NCBI RefSeq assembly: GCF_040717535.1
Contig: NZ_JBFEFI010000005.1
Coordinates: 1 to 64,000, forward strand
From: Thalassoglobus sp. JC818
Lineage (GTDB): Bacteria; Planctomycetota; Planctomycetia; Planctomycetales; Planctomycetaceae
Direction: 5' to 3'
Length of the DNA stretch: 64,000 bases
The position numbers were made by a program, and so were the translations under genes. The notes beneath the pieces were generated by a model that ran no database searches, was not told the origin of the DNA, and was given only the letters and a program-made list of their open reading frames with translations. Numbering within the stretch: the first letter of the stretch is position 1; each line of letters starts with the position of its first letter. Positions 48,880 to 61,100 of this stretch are shown here, piece after piece.

Positions 48880-51800
48880 CTATTGGATCTCAGTTGGAAG
48901 CGGCCAGAAGCAAACGTATCCATCTTCGGCAGTCGACACGATGTCTCCGTTGTTTGAAACATCGATCGATGTCACAGATGCTTCGTGAGCCGATTGATCA
49001 CTTCGCCCTGGATAGGAATAGATTCGTTCTCCGCGTGATGGCGGGTCACTTTCCGAATCGCGATCAATCCAATCCCATTCCAGTACTGAACCGTCAGCTC
49101 CGCCCGTCAGCAATCCGAATCCTTCTTGTGTCACAAACTGGATCGCTGTAATTCCGACGCGATCGTTGAACACCTGAGATGAATGTTCGCCATCGAACTC
49201 CGCTTCAAGGAGAAACTTTCCTTCGGGGTTTCGTCGCCAGACACAGGCAAAACTACCTTGTGGCCGCCCGTCTGCTCCCAGTCGAACACCCCCAGCTGCG
49301 ATCGATTGCTCGTCTTTGGAGATCGCACAACAGTAGAACTCAACCTTCTCTCGAGGAGTTTCAAGCTCTGCAACCTTAAATTCTGGCGGCGCATCCCGGT
49401 TGAAAGACATTGCTTCCAAAACCGTCAGTTTGCCATCAAAAGTCGCGCACAACGTTTCCATTGAGTGTGACCAATCCAGATCCGACTTCCAGCTATCGAC
49501 ATCGCCTTTCGAACCAGAAAGCCCATGGATGACGACCGAATCCGACGGTGGAGCACTATTGACTCCGGGATTCCATGCCCAGAATTTGACCAGTCCATCC
49601 CCGCCGAGTGTGACGAAGTCGTAAGAATCATCAGCTTGCGAGAAGCGAATGTCATCGACGCGGCCACTGTGCGCTGATCCCATTCTGAAGATGGTCAAAC
49701 CAAGATTAGGATTGTCTTCGTCAGCACTGAAAACGCGGACAGATTCACTTGCCGTCGCGACATATTTGCGGTCATGTGAAAAGTCAGCTGCGTAGACCGT
49801 TTCGTGAGATCGAAATTCCGTTTGATGAGCCCCGGACTCCAAACTCCACAGGTGAGCCACACGTCCGTCGAATGTTGCGAGCAGTTCTTCTCCGCTTTCC
49901 GATTTCGACGGCGCGAATGCAATTCGCGAAGAAGATTGCATCAAACCTTTCGGGCTGAGACGACGAGCCACGGCCCAATCCGAAGTTTGATACAAGTTGA
50001 GAATACTCGCTTCACCATCCGGCGAATTAACCGTGTAGAGATGCGCAAGCTGTTGGCCGTCACTCGACCACGACAGCCCTTGCAGAAATTCTTCGCCACG
50101 TTTCTGGGAGATCCATGTTTCCAAAGTGATCGGAACGTGGGGTGTGTCGGCGGACCAAACCATCAGTCGCAGACGTTTTGGCCGGGCGGCGTACTCGGAC
50201 TTCGCCACCTCTTCGGTCGAAACCTCGTGTTTGGTCTTCACAACACTCAACGTGGCAAACTGTTTGCGATCGGGAGACATCGACAGCGCGATCACGTAGT
50301 CGCCGATGTTCGACAGAAGAGTTTCGCTCGGTTCGCCTTCTGGAGTTTGCCCATCGAGTCGAATACGAAACTGCTGAGCTTCTGGAGATGCTTCGAGTTG
50401 ATCACCTCGAATCACCCACCGCTGAATCGTTCCGTCGTAGCCGGTGGTGATAAACTCATCCTCGCTGAGAAATGAGAGCCCCGAAACCTGATCTCGCCCG
50501 TGCTCGCCCTCTGCCCGAGCCACGACGCTTCCCGTCTCCACATTCCAGACCACAATCGTCCCGCGACGATCAGCTGTTCCGATTCGCTGACTCGATGGCG
50601 AAAACTCTGCAGCTGTCAAGAAGTGGCTGTGCTCGCCCGCAAGTTGAAGTGTTGGATGCGGAATAACGCTCTCCTCCAAAGAAGAGGTTCGCCACAAGTT
50701 TCCGATAAACTTGGTCAATTCGACTTCTTCGTTCTCCGCATTCAGGCGAATCCTCACCTCTCTTCCGGAGGCGAAAATCCACTCTCCGTCGGGAGAGACT
50801 GCGAAACCAAAGTCGCTACTCAGCAAACGGGAAATCTCGCGAGCGACACCGTCTTCATCCTTTGTCGCATCCCACACAGAGATCGAGCCGAAGAAATCTC
50901 TCGTGATCAAACGGTTGCCTTCCGGAGGCAGAAACAGAATCTGTGACAGTTCTGGAATGTGACCTTCTTCGAAGACATTCTGAGACTGATAAAAATTGGA
51001 TTGGCGACCGCCCATCATCCACATGAAGGTACCGCTGCCGCGTTCGTACACGTGTGCAGCACGGTCATCAGCACCGACGATGATGCGTTCACCATCACGG
51101 CTAAACCGTGCCGATTGAGTCGAACGAGCCACTTTCCATTGTTTGTTGAATGTCCCGTTCGCACTCTCATCATCCGTCTCCTGAATGAGTGCGGTCGGAA
51201 TCAGTTCTGAAAAGTTAATTGCTTCGGTTGCTGTCTCGTTTCGCGAAACGTGAGCACTCGTCGCTGGCTCGTTCAACGGTGCCTCCAACTGACTTGTCGA
51301 CGAATCGTCATCGATTTTGGCCCCGTCACCTTTCTCGAGTTTTGCGAGTTCATTCGCGACTGTCGTGTAGACGGTTCGATAGTCGGCGTACTCAGGCAGT
51401 GACCACTGCACGATAGAGTTGACGGTCTCGTCTTTGCTGTCGACGCCACCAATGGCAATCACTTTATCCGCATTCCCGTTCACAAATCCCACAGCGAGGA
51501 CATCACGAGAGAAACCGGCGATGCGGTAGGACAACTGCCGATCTCCGTCTCCAGCTCGACTGTCGAAACTCCAAAGCTCGACGCTTTTCTCGGGGAGATA
51601 GCTGCCAACTTGCTCGTCCCAGTCCCAGACTTCAATTAAGCCAATCTGAAGCCCGAGGAGCACGCGTTCTGAGTTACTCGAGAATGTGAAAGATCGAATC
51701 TTTCCATCAGTTTTCAGCGCAGCGATCTGAGTTTCTTTGGAATCTTCAAGCACATTCTCGAACGGGTTCTCGCTGTTCGGGTCGACGGGGAAGATGAAAA

Positions 51801-54800
51801 CTCGATCTCCACCCATTCCGACAGCAAGTCTTCGCGAATCCTGCGACAAGGAAAAGAACTCAATCGGCAACGCCCGATTTCTTTCGTCGTGGCGGGTGAG
51901 CCCTTTCGCATCGGTCAGAGAAGTTGACTGCCGATTCAGCAGGTTGACGTTCGCGTATTTGCAGTTTCGAGAACCATCCATGTCCCCCAGAAACAGGATG
52001 TGAAAGAGAGACGGAGTTGCTCGATCAGCGAGAATTTGGAAGTCTTCGATCTTGTAGCTTGTACTCTTCCAGGTCTTCTGCAGAACGCTGACCGGCGGTT
52101 CTCCGCTCAGATCGAACACCTCGATGGCCATCCCATCATCGTCGCCAGCGATAAAGAGGTACTTCCCGTCACGAGAGAATGCGACGCTGTTCAACTGATC
52201 AAGTGAAGGCGAGATTTGAAGCGGAAGTTCGACCACATCTCCACTGCGAACATCCCAAAGATGGGTTTCTCCGGGGCCGATCGCTGCCACGTGCGTCTCG
52301 ACAGGCGAAACGGCAAGTTTCAGATCCCGACCGTTTAGGGGAATCAAAGTCCCATTCTCGTCGCTTTCGGACTCGGAAAAAGGAGGATTAACTCCCTCGC
52401 GAACGAAGATCTCGACTCCCGAACGGATCACAGAAGCGATGACTTTTCCGGTGCGACCAATCGTCGCTTCTTCCAGAATTCCACTTTGAAGATTTCTTCT
52501 CAACGGAAGACTTCGCTGCCGGTCGAGATCGCGTTTCAGATTGAAGATCGTCCGCTTTCGTTTCTCGAACGCAGCATCTCCTGATTCCGCAGCTTTCAAA
52601 GCTTCATTGATCTCGATCTCTGCTTCTTCATAGCGACCGATTGCCGTGAACAATTCGAAGCGAGTTACAAATGATTCCCATCCTGCCCGTGTGATACGTT
52701 CCTGCACGTCGCGGAGTTGCACTTCGGAAGCTGCAACCGCCTCTTCCAGCTTCTCTTGTTTTGCGATCGCTTCTTCTGCCGCAGCGTTGGCACTGTTCGC
52801 TTTCTGCTCTGCCAGCATCTGGGCCGATTCCGCTTTACTCAATTCTGCTTCGGCAGTTTCTAACTCCATCTGAGCTTTGGCAGCATCCATCTGTGCCTGT
52901 CTGGCGGACTCTGTTGCAGTCTTCGCTTCAGCAGCGGCGACCTCAGCTTCGGAAATCGCTTTGTCTGCAATCTCACGGGCTTTCTCAGCTTCAGCCAGTT
53001 GAAGATCAGCAGTCTCTTTGGCCTCTTCCGCTTCTTTCTCAGCAATCGCTGCTGACTCCAATGCAGTTCGAGCTTTGTTTTCAGCGTCAGCAATTTCTTC
53101 GTTCTTAGTTGTGAGTTCGAGATTGGTCGACGTCAATCGCGTCTCGACTTCGTTCAATTTCTTGGCAGCGCTTCGCGTTCGAAGTTCAGTGGAGACAACC
53201 AACGCCGCCATCCCGACAATCAGAACCGCCATCACTGCCCAGGTTCGGCGGACGATTGTTCGACTTCTTCTCTTGCGACGCAATTTCCTGCGAATGTCAT
53301 TGAACTCCGGACCGGTAAGTCCTTCGATGACATGTAAACCGAGATCGTAATCACCTCGGGCGAGAGCCAGCTTCGAGAAACCTTTCCGAGCCAGCTTGTT
53401 GCCGATGAGCGCTCTCTGATTCGACGGCCATTTGTGAAGCGCTTCTGTGAACAGAGCGATTGAAGATTGATAATTGTCGTAGCTCTGTTCGTCGTCCTGA
53501 CTGGTCGCCTGGTGATAAAACTCCTCGGCGTTTCCTGTAATTCGATACTGACGAATCGCTTCCTGCATCGACTCGACAGATGAAAACCGTTCGTGAGGAT
53601 TGGTCGACATTGCCTTCAACGCAATGTCCATGAGTTCTCCAGGATGATTGATATCCTGCTCGATTTGGTTGGTCATCACCGCATGAACGATCGACGCAAA
53701 CTGTTCGTCAGGATTCTCGATCCCCCAGAATTTCCGGAGCAAGTGAGGGGGGAATCCTTCCAGGATTTCAAAAAGAATCGCGCCGAGCAGATAGATATCG
53801 GTGTGATTGCCGATCGAGTTCACATCCTCACTGACTAACTCCGGCGCCATATAAACCGGTGTCCCAGCCCCACCACGGAAGTCTTGCAGAATACTTTCAT
53901 TCTTAGGAAATTCAGAAGTGGTGACCGCCAGTCCCCAGTCCAGCACAATCACTTCACCGTAGCGGCCAACGATGACATTTTCGGGCTTGAGATCTCGGTT
54001 AATGACTCCGCGAGAATGCGCATAAGCAACCGCATCACAAAGCTTCATGAAGATGTCGAGATTCTCTTCCAGCGGACGGTTACGAATTTCCTTGTCCCAA
54101 GGTTTCCCTGTGACTTTCTTCATCGAATAGAAGAGCTTGCCGTCGTCAGTGCGGCCAAGATCATGAATGGGGACGATGTTCGGATGAACTAGATTGGCAG
54201 TCACGACCGCTTCAGAAACGAACATCTCCTGCTCGTAATCAGACGGCTCCTCCGACGGCTTCAACGACTTGATTGCAAGTTCGCGATTGAGCGAGGATTG
54301 CAGGGCTTCGTACACAATCCCCATATTGCCTTTGCCGACCTCTCCGAGAATCTCGTACTCCGAGACATCAGGATTGTCGACGAGCGCCGAGAGAAAACCG
54401 AACGCTTCATCAGCGAGTTCGGGAATCCGGTTGCGAACACCGGAGACGTCTCCCTTCATGCTCCGTTCGCGAATCGAGAGCTTCCAGGTCCCCTTCCCCA
54501 CCGTTGTCCCGCGACTCTTTGCAGAAACAGAACCTTGTTGCTCGCGGACCTGTTCGGATTCAGATGGCTGCTGCGAAGCTTCGTCGAGTTTACCAACAAC
54601 CCGGCGGACGTCACCGTTCTTTGCAGTGCTGGTTTGATAGACGCTCTTGAAGCCTTCCGGATTCGGGAGCTGAACAGTCCCCGTAGCAGCGGACTTCGAC
54701 GGCTTCGCAGTCCCGGTTCCTGAAACAGCAGATGACAGCGGGCCGGGCGGACTATACATGCCAGCGACATGCTTGCTCGGCTCGGAGGAGGAGTCGAAGA

Positions 54801-54894
54801 CCGGCGCACCGACTGGGCCGGGCATTTGAGTCCCATAGACCTGACGGTTCTTGTTCTTGTCATCGTTAGAGCCATATGAGTCACTCACAGCCAT
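48880..54894 (-). CDS. Hanks-type Ser/Thr kinase with coiled coil and WD40 repeats
   Basis: 2004 residues. The N-terminal 175 are Pro/Ser-rich and disordered. A PknB-like kinase domain follows: GEVGKGNMGIVYEA, K209 (LAIKSLKP), catalytic loop N299-R-D301 (VINRDLKPEN) and D319-W-G. The usual His of HRD is Asn here, while the catalytic Asp is kept. A TM helix (WAVMAVLIVGMAALVVS) lies near residue 550, then an Ala/Glu-rich coiled coil to about 740. The remaining 1200 residues carry many WD40-type repeats with GH..V / W.L spacing (VSGLSFLSEDEFITTGYDG; VTSIDVSNNGDIVSTAEDG). The kinase is cytoplasmic and the repeats extracytoplasmic. It converges on the M50/HlyD gene. Confidence 0.93.
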   Translation of the reverse strand: MAVSDSYGSNDDKNKNRQVYGTQMPGPVGAPVFDSSSEPSKHVAGMYSPPGPLSSAVSGTGTAKPSKSAATGTVQLPNPEGFKSVYQTSTAKNGDVRRVVGKLDEASQQPSESEQVREQQGSVSAKSRGTTVGKGTWKLSIRERSMKGDVSGVRNRIPELADEAFGFLSALVDNPDVSEYEILGEVGKGNMGIVYEALQSSLNRELAIKSLKPSEEPSDYEQEMFVSEAVVTANLVHPNIVPIHDLGRTDDGKLFYSMKKVTGKPWDKEIRNRPLEENLDIFMKLCDAVAYAHSRGVINRDLKPENVIVGRYGEVIVLDWGLAVTTSEFPKNESILQDFRGGAGTPVYMAPELVSEDVNSIGNHTDIYLLGAILFEILEGFPPHLLRKFWGIENPDEQFASIVHAVMTNQIEQDINHPGELMDIALKAMSTNPHERFSSVESMQEAIRQYRITGNAEEFYHQATSQDDEQSYDNYQSSIALFTEALHKWPSNQRALIGNKLARKGFSKLALARGDYDLGLHVIEGLTGPEFNDIRRKLRRKRRSRTIVRRTWAVMAVLIVGMAALVVSTELRTRSAAKKLNEVETRLTSTNLELTTKNEEIADAENKARTALESAAIAEKEAEEAKETADLQLAEAEKAREIADKAISEAEVAAAEAKTATESARQAQMDAAKAQMELETAEAELSKAESAQMLAEQKANSANAAAEEAIAKQEKLEEAVAASEVQLRDVQERITRAGWESFVTRFELFTAIGRYEEAEIEINEALKAAESGDAAFEKRKRTIFNLKRDLDRQRSLPLRRNLQSGILEEATIGRTGKVIASVIRSGVEIFVREGVNPPFSESESDENGTLIPLNGRDLKLAVSPVETHVAAIGPGETHLWDVRSGDVVELPLQISPSLDQLNSVAFSRDGKYLFIAGDDDGMAIEVFDLSGEPPVSVLQKTWKSTSYKIEDFQILADRATPSLFHILFLGDMDGSRNCKYANVNLLNRQSTSLTDAKGLTRHDERNRALPIEFFSLSQDSRRLAVGMGGDRVFIFPVDPNSENPFENVLEDSKETQIAALKTDGKIRSFTFSSNSERVLLGLQIGLIEVWDWDEQVGSYLPEKSVELWSFDSRAGDGDRQLSYRIAGFSRDVLAVGFVNGNADKVIAIGGVDSKDETVNSIVQWSLPEYADYRTVYTTVANELAKLEKGDGAKIDDDSSTSQLEAPLNEPATSAHVSRNETATEAINFSELIPTALIQETDDESANGTFNKQWKVARSTQSARFSRDGERIIVGADDRAAHVYERGSGTFMWMMGGRQSNFYQSQNVFEEGHIPELSQILFLPPEGNRLITRDFFGSISVWDATKDEDGVAREISRLLSSDFGFAVSPDGEWIFASGREVRIRLNAENEEVELTKFIGNLWRTSSLEESVIPHPTLQLAGEHSHFLTAAEFSPSSQRIGTADRRGTIVVWNVETGSVVARAEGEHGRDQVSGLSFLSEDEFITTGYDGTIQRWVIRGDQLEASPEAQQFRIRLDGQTPEGEPSETLLSNIGDYVIALSMSPDRKQFATLSVVKTKHEVSTEEVAKSEYAARPKRLRLMVWSADTPHVPITLETWISQKRGEEFLQGLSWSSDGQQLAHLYTVNSPDGEASILNLYQTSDWAVARRLSPKGLMQSSSRIAFAPSKSESGEELLATFDGRVAHLWSLESGAHQTEFRSHETVYAADFSHDRKYVATASESVRVFSADEDNPNLGLTIFRMGSAHSGRVDDIRFSQADDSYDFVTLGGDGLVKFWAWNPGVNSAPPSDSVVIHGLSGSKGDVDSWKSDLDWSHSMETLCATFDGKLTVLEAMSFNRDAPPEFKVAELETPREKVEFYCCAISKDEQSIAAGGVRLGADGRPQGSFACVWRRNPEGKFLLEAEFDGEHSSQVFNDRVGITAIQFVTQEGFGLLTGGADGSVLEWDWIDRDSESDPPSRGERIYSYPGRSDQSAHEASVTSIDVSNNGDIVSTAEDGYVCFWPLPTEIQ

Positions 54895-55111
54895 ACCCCG
54901 ACTTTGTCTAATGCAAGTTGTCTTGCCAGCGCCCTCGCAAATCCATTTGATCCAGCAACTTTTTCGAACCTGTGAATCTTAACCAGATTGCTCGCGGCTC
55001 TTTTGATTATGACACGTCCCGGAGGTGCCACCAATTGCAATCTCGACTCAACGAAGAGAGTCACTCTTCAAATGCCAATCGATCAGTATCCCGTCTCATA
55101 GAAACCGACTC

Positions 55112-58100
55112 TCAGGACTGATGGCGCTTGCTGAAAAACCGATTCAAGAGCCGATTACTCGAAGCACGATCAGCTCCGGAAATGGTTGACTCTGCAGAAG
55201 CCCGCCGATTCGCTGCCGTGACCACGAGAGTTGCTGTCACCGATGACGCAAGCGGAGAAAATGCAGAACCCGATTTTCCATCCGAATCATCGGTCGCTCG
55301 CGTGCTCGTGGTCCGGGAAGTCGCCTCAAATCCCACGTCAGCTCGTACTATTTCATCGTTTTCAATCGACAGTTCCTGTTGATCATCTGGACTGATCCCT
55401 GACTGTTCCGACTCCTCGATCACTTCACCCTGAGCTTCCGGCTCTACGGGCTGTTCTTCAATCGCGTTTCCTTCGGAGTCGACTGGTGCCAGACGCAGTT
55501 CAGGGAATTCGCTTTCGAGTGCATCGACAGCGGGAATCGGTTCTTCGTCGATGATGTCGAATTTCAGAATGATCCGCTCAATTCGAATTGGTTCCCCGTT
55601 CTTCTGCTTACTGGTAATCAGCCACAACTCGTAGCCAACTTCATCGCCAATCCCTTTCTCGCCAATGAATTCGCGGAGTTGGACGGGGTCGAGGAGCGAG
55701 TCTCCCTGATCTTCGGAAATGAAGTCGATGATTGGCTCGTCGACACCTTCCCGACGAAGTTCAAAGAAGTCGAAGGATTGGGTCGAAATGCTGGTTCGTG
55801 ATGGATAGCTTGGGATCAACGGGCTGGCTGGCAAGACCTCTTCAACTTCAACAGGCTCGAAGGTCGGTTGTGGAGCCATTGGAGTCGGAGGAGGATCTGG
55901 TTCAGCAGGTTCAAAGACGCGAGCGGGTACGGGAATCTGGAAGATGATCCGACCGTTCTGGAACCTGTCGGGATTGAAATTCACATCATCCCCGGTTCGC
56001 GTGATGTTCCCGAGATTCTCGCGAGGATCGACCTGGTCAGGAAGTTCAGGGAGTTCACCAACATCGATCACTCCGGAATCGTTCTGTTGCAGGCTTCGGC
56101 CGTTAACGACAATCGACTCATGATGAGAGACAGTAAATTCCGCTGGCACTTGATCGGTGTTGTCAACCAGAAGGAAGCTGTTCGCATCAAACTGAGAATA
56201 GATGTGGCCGAACTCATAGATTTCCCCCCCCAATGGGACTCGGATAAACTCATTCTCTGTCGGCGTGGTTTGTGGATCGGCGTCAGCATCGGAAGTCACG
56301 TAATTCAGGAAGTCTTGTGAATTCCGGTCGTTGTTTAGTCGATTCGCTGACTCATCCAGGTTGCCGATGTCATCGGTTTGAGGATCGTTCCAGCGAATGC
56401 TGATTCGCAAGTTCTCTTCAGCAACGAGCGGTCCTTCAGGTCCATCCGGGTCACCTGCTCCAATCATGAGGCTGAACGAAGCCAAGAAGAAGTTCTGCTT
56501 TGAGAGCTTCTCGAAGTTAAACTCCCGGATCAAGCCGTTGAAGAACGCGGCGTTATCCGCATGTGGACGCGGGCCGAATGTTGTTGCCACTCCGCCGTCA
56601 GTTCGAATGACGACACCCTCTGAAACAATGAACGATCCATCCAGCACACTGTCGACGCTGTCGTTGTTCGAATCCGCTTCGATCAGGATCGAGTCATCCG
56701 TCATCTCAACCGAACTCCCGGCAGTGTAGTCACCATCGGTCGAAATGCTGACATTTGCCCCCAGGGAAATGTTTCCATCCGCCGCTCGCAAGATGATTGT
56801 TTCACCATCGGCCGATTGAGAAGAGATGATGTCTCTGCGGAATGGGTTTTCCAGAACTGGGTTCGTAAAGCCGACGACATGCAGATTGCCGCCAGCTTGA
56901 ATCACAATTTTGCCGCCGTTCGCGCGAATTCCGTTCACTCTCGAAAACTGAGCGTTCTGTTCGGTTTCGAGTGCCCTGACGAAATTCACATTCAATTGAT
57001 CCGCAGTGTTTCCAAGCGTCCCGTCGTTGAAGTTAGTGAAGCGAATTGCGCCTTCACTCGATTCATTCTCCATCGATATCTCGTCCACTCGGTTTTCGAG
57101 TGTCAGTTCAATATCCAGGTTCGAAGACCCACTTCTCTGGTGAACCCCCAACTCGTTCGCAATCAGGATTCCATTTCCTGTTTGCGAAATGCCTCCAGTC
57201 GTCGTCAGCCGAATGTCTGCAGTTCCGTCACTCGATCCGCCGATCCCAGCGTGAATCGACTCGTTGATGACAAGACTTCCTGAGACATCAATAAGCACGT
57301 CGCCATTGATCGTGTCATTGACTTCCAGAATACCATCGACGATGTCATAACGACTTGCCTGGGCACCAGACAACAGTGTCGACGTGACACCGACCGTCGT
57401 TTCAAAATCGGAAGACTTCCGTCCGGTGCCCGCAGCCACGTCGCCGATTTCCAGATCGATATCATTGCGGAAGACAATCGTTCCGCCATCGGAGGCATTC
57501 CAAGCTGTAAACTCATCGACTGCGTTATCGAATCCTAACTCGATATGCGTTTCAGAGTCAGAAGCAACTTGCCGGACTCCAAGCTCTTGCGCAACGATCG
57601 TGCCTGCAGACGACTGACTGATGACCCCATTTGCAAGCAATCGGACTGTCCCAGAGCCTGCCACGATCTGATCGCTGAGTTCCAGCGAACCGTTGCTTCT
57701 CAGGTAAACATCACCATTGTCGGAACGGACTACTGACTCAACAGTCAACGTTCGCCCCGGTGAGGTGGTGACCTCGATATCACCCTCGATCGAGCGTACT
57801 CCATCGCCCTGGTTGAAATTCAATGTCGGTGTGAGCGTTGACAATTGTTTCGCCGTAATCGATCCAATTGTCAGATCGGTGGTTGAATGAAATCCGATGA
57901 ACCCTCCGGTGGATTGATTGACAGCCGAAAACACGTCAACGACGTTATCCTCACAGAGTTCGATATTGACGTCCGTCACATCATCAATTTGCTGAACGCC
58001 GAGTTGATTAGCGGTGATCACCCCTGATGCGGTTTGCGTAATACTGCCGCGAGCAATCAGTCGCACGTCAGCTTCGTCGAACTCATTACCGACCGAAATT

Positions 58101-61100
58101 TCCCGCTCAATAGAGAGGCTCGCTTCCGACGCGAGTGTGATGTCATTCGCACCAAACAGCCCTGCGGTGCTCGTCACGCCTTGCGTGTCAGCAAAGTTAA
58201 TCGTGTCATCATTGCATTCACTAACGACGGTCCAGGCACCGACGCTTTCAATCATCAAGTCGCGAGTCGATCGAAATGAAATCATTCCGTCTTCGTAGGC
58301 ATTATAAGCAGCAAACTCATCGACCTCGTTGTTCCCAACGAGTTCGATATTGTAAGTAGACCCTTCATCCCCGCTGAAAGTGAGTTGCTGTCGAACACCA
58401 AGCTGGTTGGCAGTAATTACTCCACTGTCTTGCAGGATGTCACCGTGTGCAATCAGTCTGGTATCTGCCAAACCTGAATTCACCTGAGCATCAATCGTCA
58501 TGTTCTCAACAGAAAACGCATCACCGTCAGAAGCCTGCAAAGTGATGTTGTTCCCGAGATTTTGGCTGTTCCCAGTTGTCAGAACCCCATCCGTTTCGAG
58601 GAACGTTCCAAACTTCTGAGCCCCCGGACCAACTGTCACTACAGTTAATGACTCGCTGGTATTGAAAGCAATCTCTCCGCCGACGGAAGCGTTGAAGGCA
58701 GCGAATTCGCTGACGGCATTTGTGCTGAGCGTCAGCAGCACATCCACATCGTCGACAACTGCACTCTCCTGACGAACTCCTAATGTATTGGCAGTGAGGA
58801 TGCCTGTTTCAGACTGCGAGATGGCTCCGTCCGCGACGATTCGGATCGTATCCGCTGTCAGTGCGTGCTCGATCTTAAAGCCAGTTCCGACGTTAATATA
58901 CAAGTCGCTATTGGGAATATTAATTGACGTGTTGAGATCGAAGGTATTCCCTGCGATGAACGCCAAACTTCCGCCATGAGAATTGATGAGCGAAAGATCT
59001 GGAAAGACCAGATCCTGGTCCGATTGGAGTTCGATCTTCCCGCCGTTCGTCATGTCATTCGCGTCAGTCGTGATGCCTGTCAACGACTCGAATCGATAAA
59101 ACGGCTCCTCTCCTCTAATAAATTCTTTTCCCTCTACGGTCCCAGTCATCAGATCTTCGACACTGCGGAAGCTGATGAAGGCTTCAGGATCCGCGCCAGC
59201 GAATGAGGAATTCGAGGAGTTTTCTGCGGCAAACAGATCAACCACGTTTTCTTCGCACAGGAAAATAACAAAATCGTCGCCGGTGTTGACCTGTCGAACT
59301 CCAAGTTCGTTGGCAGTGATCACACCGATGCTGTTCTGCCGAATGCTTCCGTTGGCCTCGAGTCGGACGTCGGCAAGATCATCGGAATCGCCGACGGAAA
59401 TCACCTGATTCACCAGCAAACTGTCGCCCATTGCGTTTTGGCCGGTGACGCGAATCGTGATGTCATTCGTCGACTCATCGATTGACGTTGTCTGCACACC
59501 TGTCGTCGATGCAAACGCTGCAGCTTTGCCCGTCCCTGCAGAGACAGTTGCGATGGTTAATGCGGTCGCGTTGTTGTAGGTAATCATGCCTCCGTCGGAC
59601 GCATTGAATGCAGCAAATTGATTGACACGGTTGGCTGCGAAGAGAGTGAGATCGTTTCGTGAGTCATCCCCTTCGAGACGTACTCCGAGCGCTTCCCCGA
59701 CAACAATGCCTGAATCGGACTGCCCGATAAAGCCGTTGGCGAGGAGACGGACCGTCCCGGAATTTGATTCGACTCGAGCTCCCAGGAACACTGATGAATT
59801 GCCGTGGAGGAGAATATCTCCGTTGTTGGAATCGACGACGGAGTTACTTTCGAGGTAGGTCTCAGATGCGACCACAATATCGCCAGCGTGGCTCGTGACT
59901 CCTGAGATTTCTCCGAACTCAGAAAATTTTCCGACACCGGTAGTAACCGTCGAAATGGTTAAACCATTGATCGATTTGAAATTTACCACTCCTTCAGAAG
60001 ATGCGTTGAAAGCGGCAAAATTACTGACCGAGTTGTCCCCCATCAACGTGATATCGGTTCCTGGATCAGTCGCTTCCTGTAGGACACCAAGATACGTCGC
60101 TGTGATCAATTCCGACTGAGTAATCGCTCCATGAGCGACCAATCGAACCGTGCCTGCCTCCAAGTGATGATCGACGTTAAGGTCCCCTCCAACTTCGATA
60201 TAAAGCTCGCGATCCATCGCAAGCATGATGTCGTCCGGAATGGCAAACATTCCACCAGCAATGAAAGCGAGACTACCGCCATTCGAATTCACGAGAAATG
60301 TATCATCTTGATCGACAACGATCAGATCTCCAGCTGAAGCAATAACAATACTGCCAGATTCGCTGATTACACCGTTGACCGTTTGAAAGTCGACGCTGGG
60401 TTCTCCGGATGTCACCACTTTTTCAGTAACCTCTCCGACGGTGAGGTTAGAGATACTATGAAACGTGACCTGTCCGCCAGAAGACATGTTTTCCGCTGCG
60501 AAGACACTGACGAGGTTGTCTTCACACAGTTGTATTTGCACATCTTCGGTGCCATCGTGAATCTGTCGGACTCCAAGTGCACCGGCCGAAATGATTCCCG
60601 TTTCTGATTGAGAAATCTCTCCGTTCGCGGTCAATCGGACGACTCCAGATCCAGCCACAATCGGTGAACCAATGGCCAGTGTCGCATACTCGCCATTGTC
60701 AACGAGAATTGTGACGTCGCCGTTCGTTGTTTGAATTCCGGTCGTCATTTCGAACTCAGAGAACTTTCCGACTCCGGTCATCACGGTTGAAATAGTCAAA
60801 TCTTGAATTGATTTGAAAGTCACCATTCCGAGAGATGAAGCATTGAAAGCGGCAAAATTGCTGACTGAGTTGTCGCCAATCAGCGTGATATCGGTTCCAG
60901 GATCTGTCGCTTCCTGACGCACACCAAGATATGTCGCTGTGATCATTTCCGACTGAGTGATCGCTCCATGCGCGACCAGTCGAACCGTGCCTGCCTCCAA
61001 GCGATGATCGACGTTTAGGTTCTCTCCAACTTCGATATAAAGCTCGCGATTCATCGCAAGAGTGATGTCATCCGGAATGGCGAATGTTCCACCAGCGATG

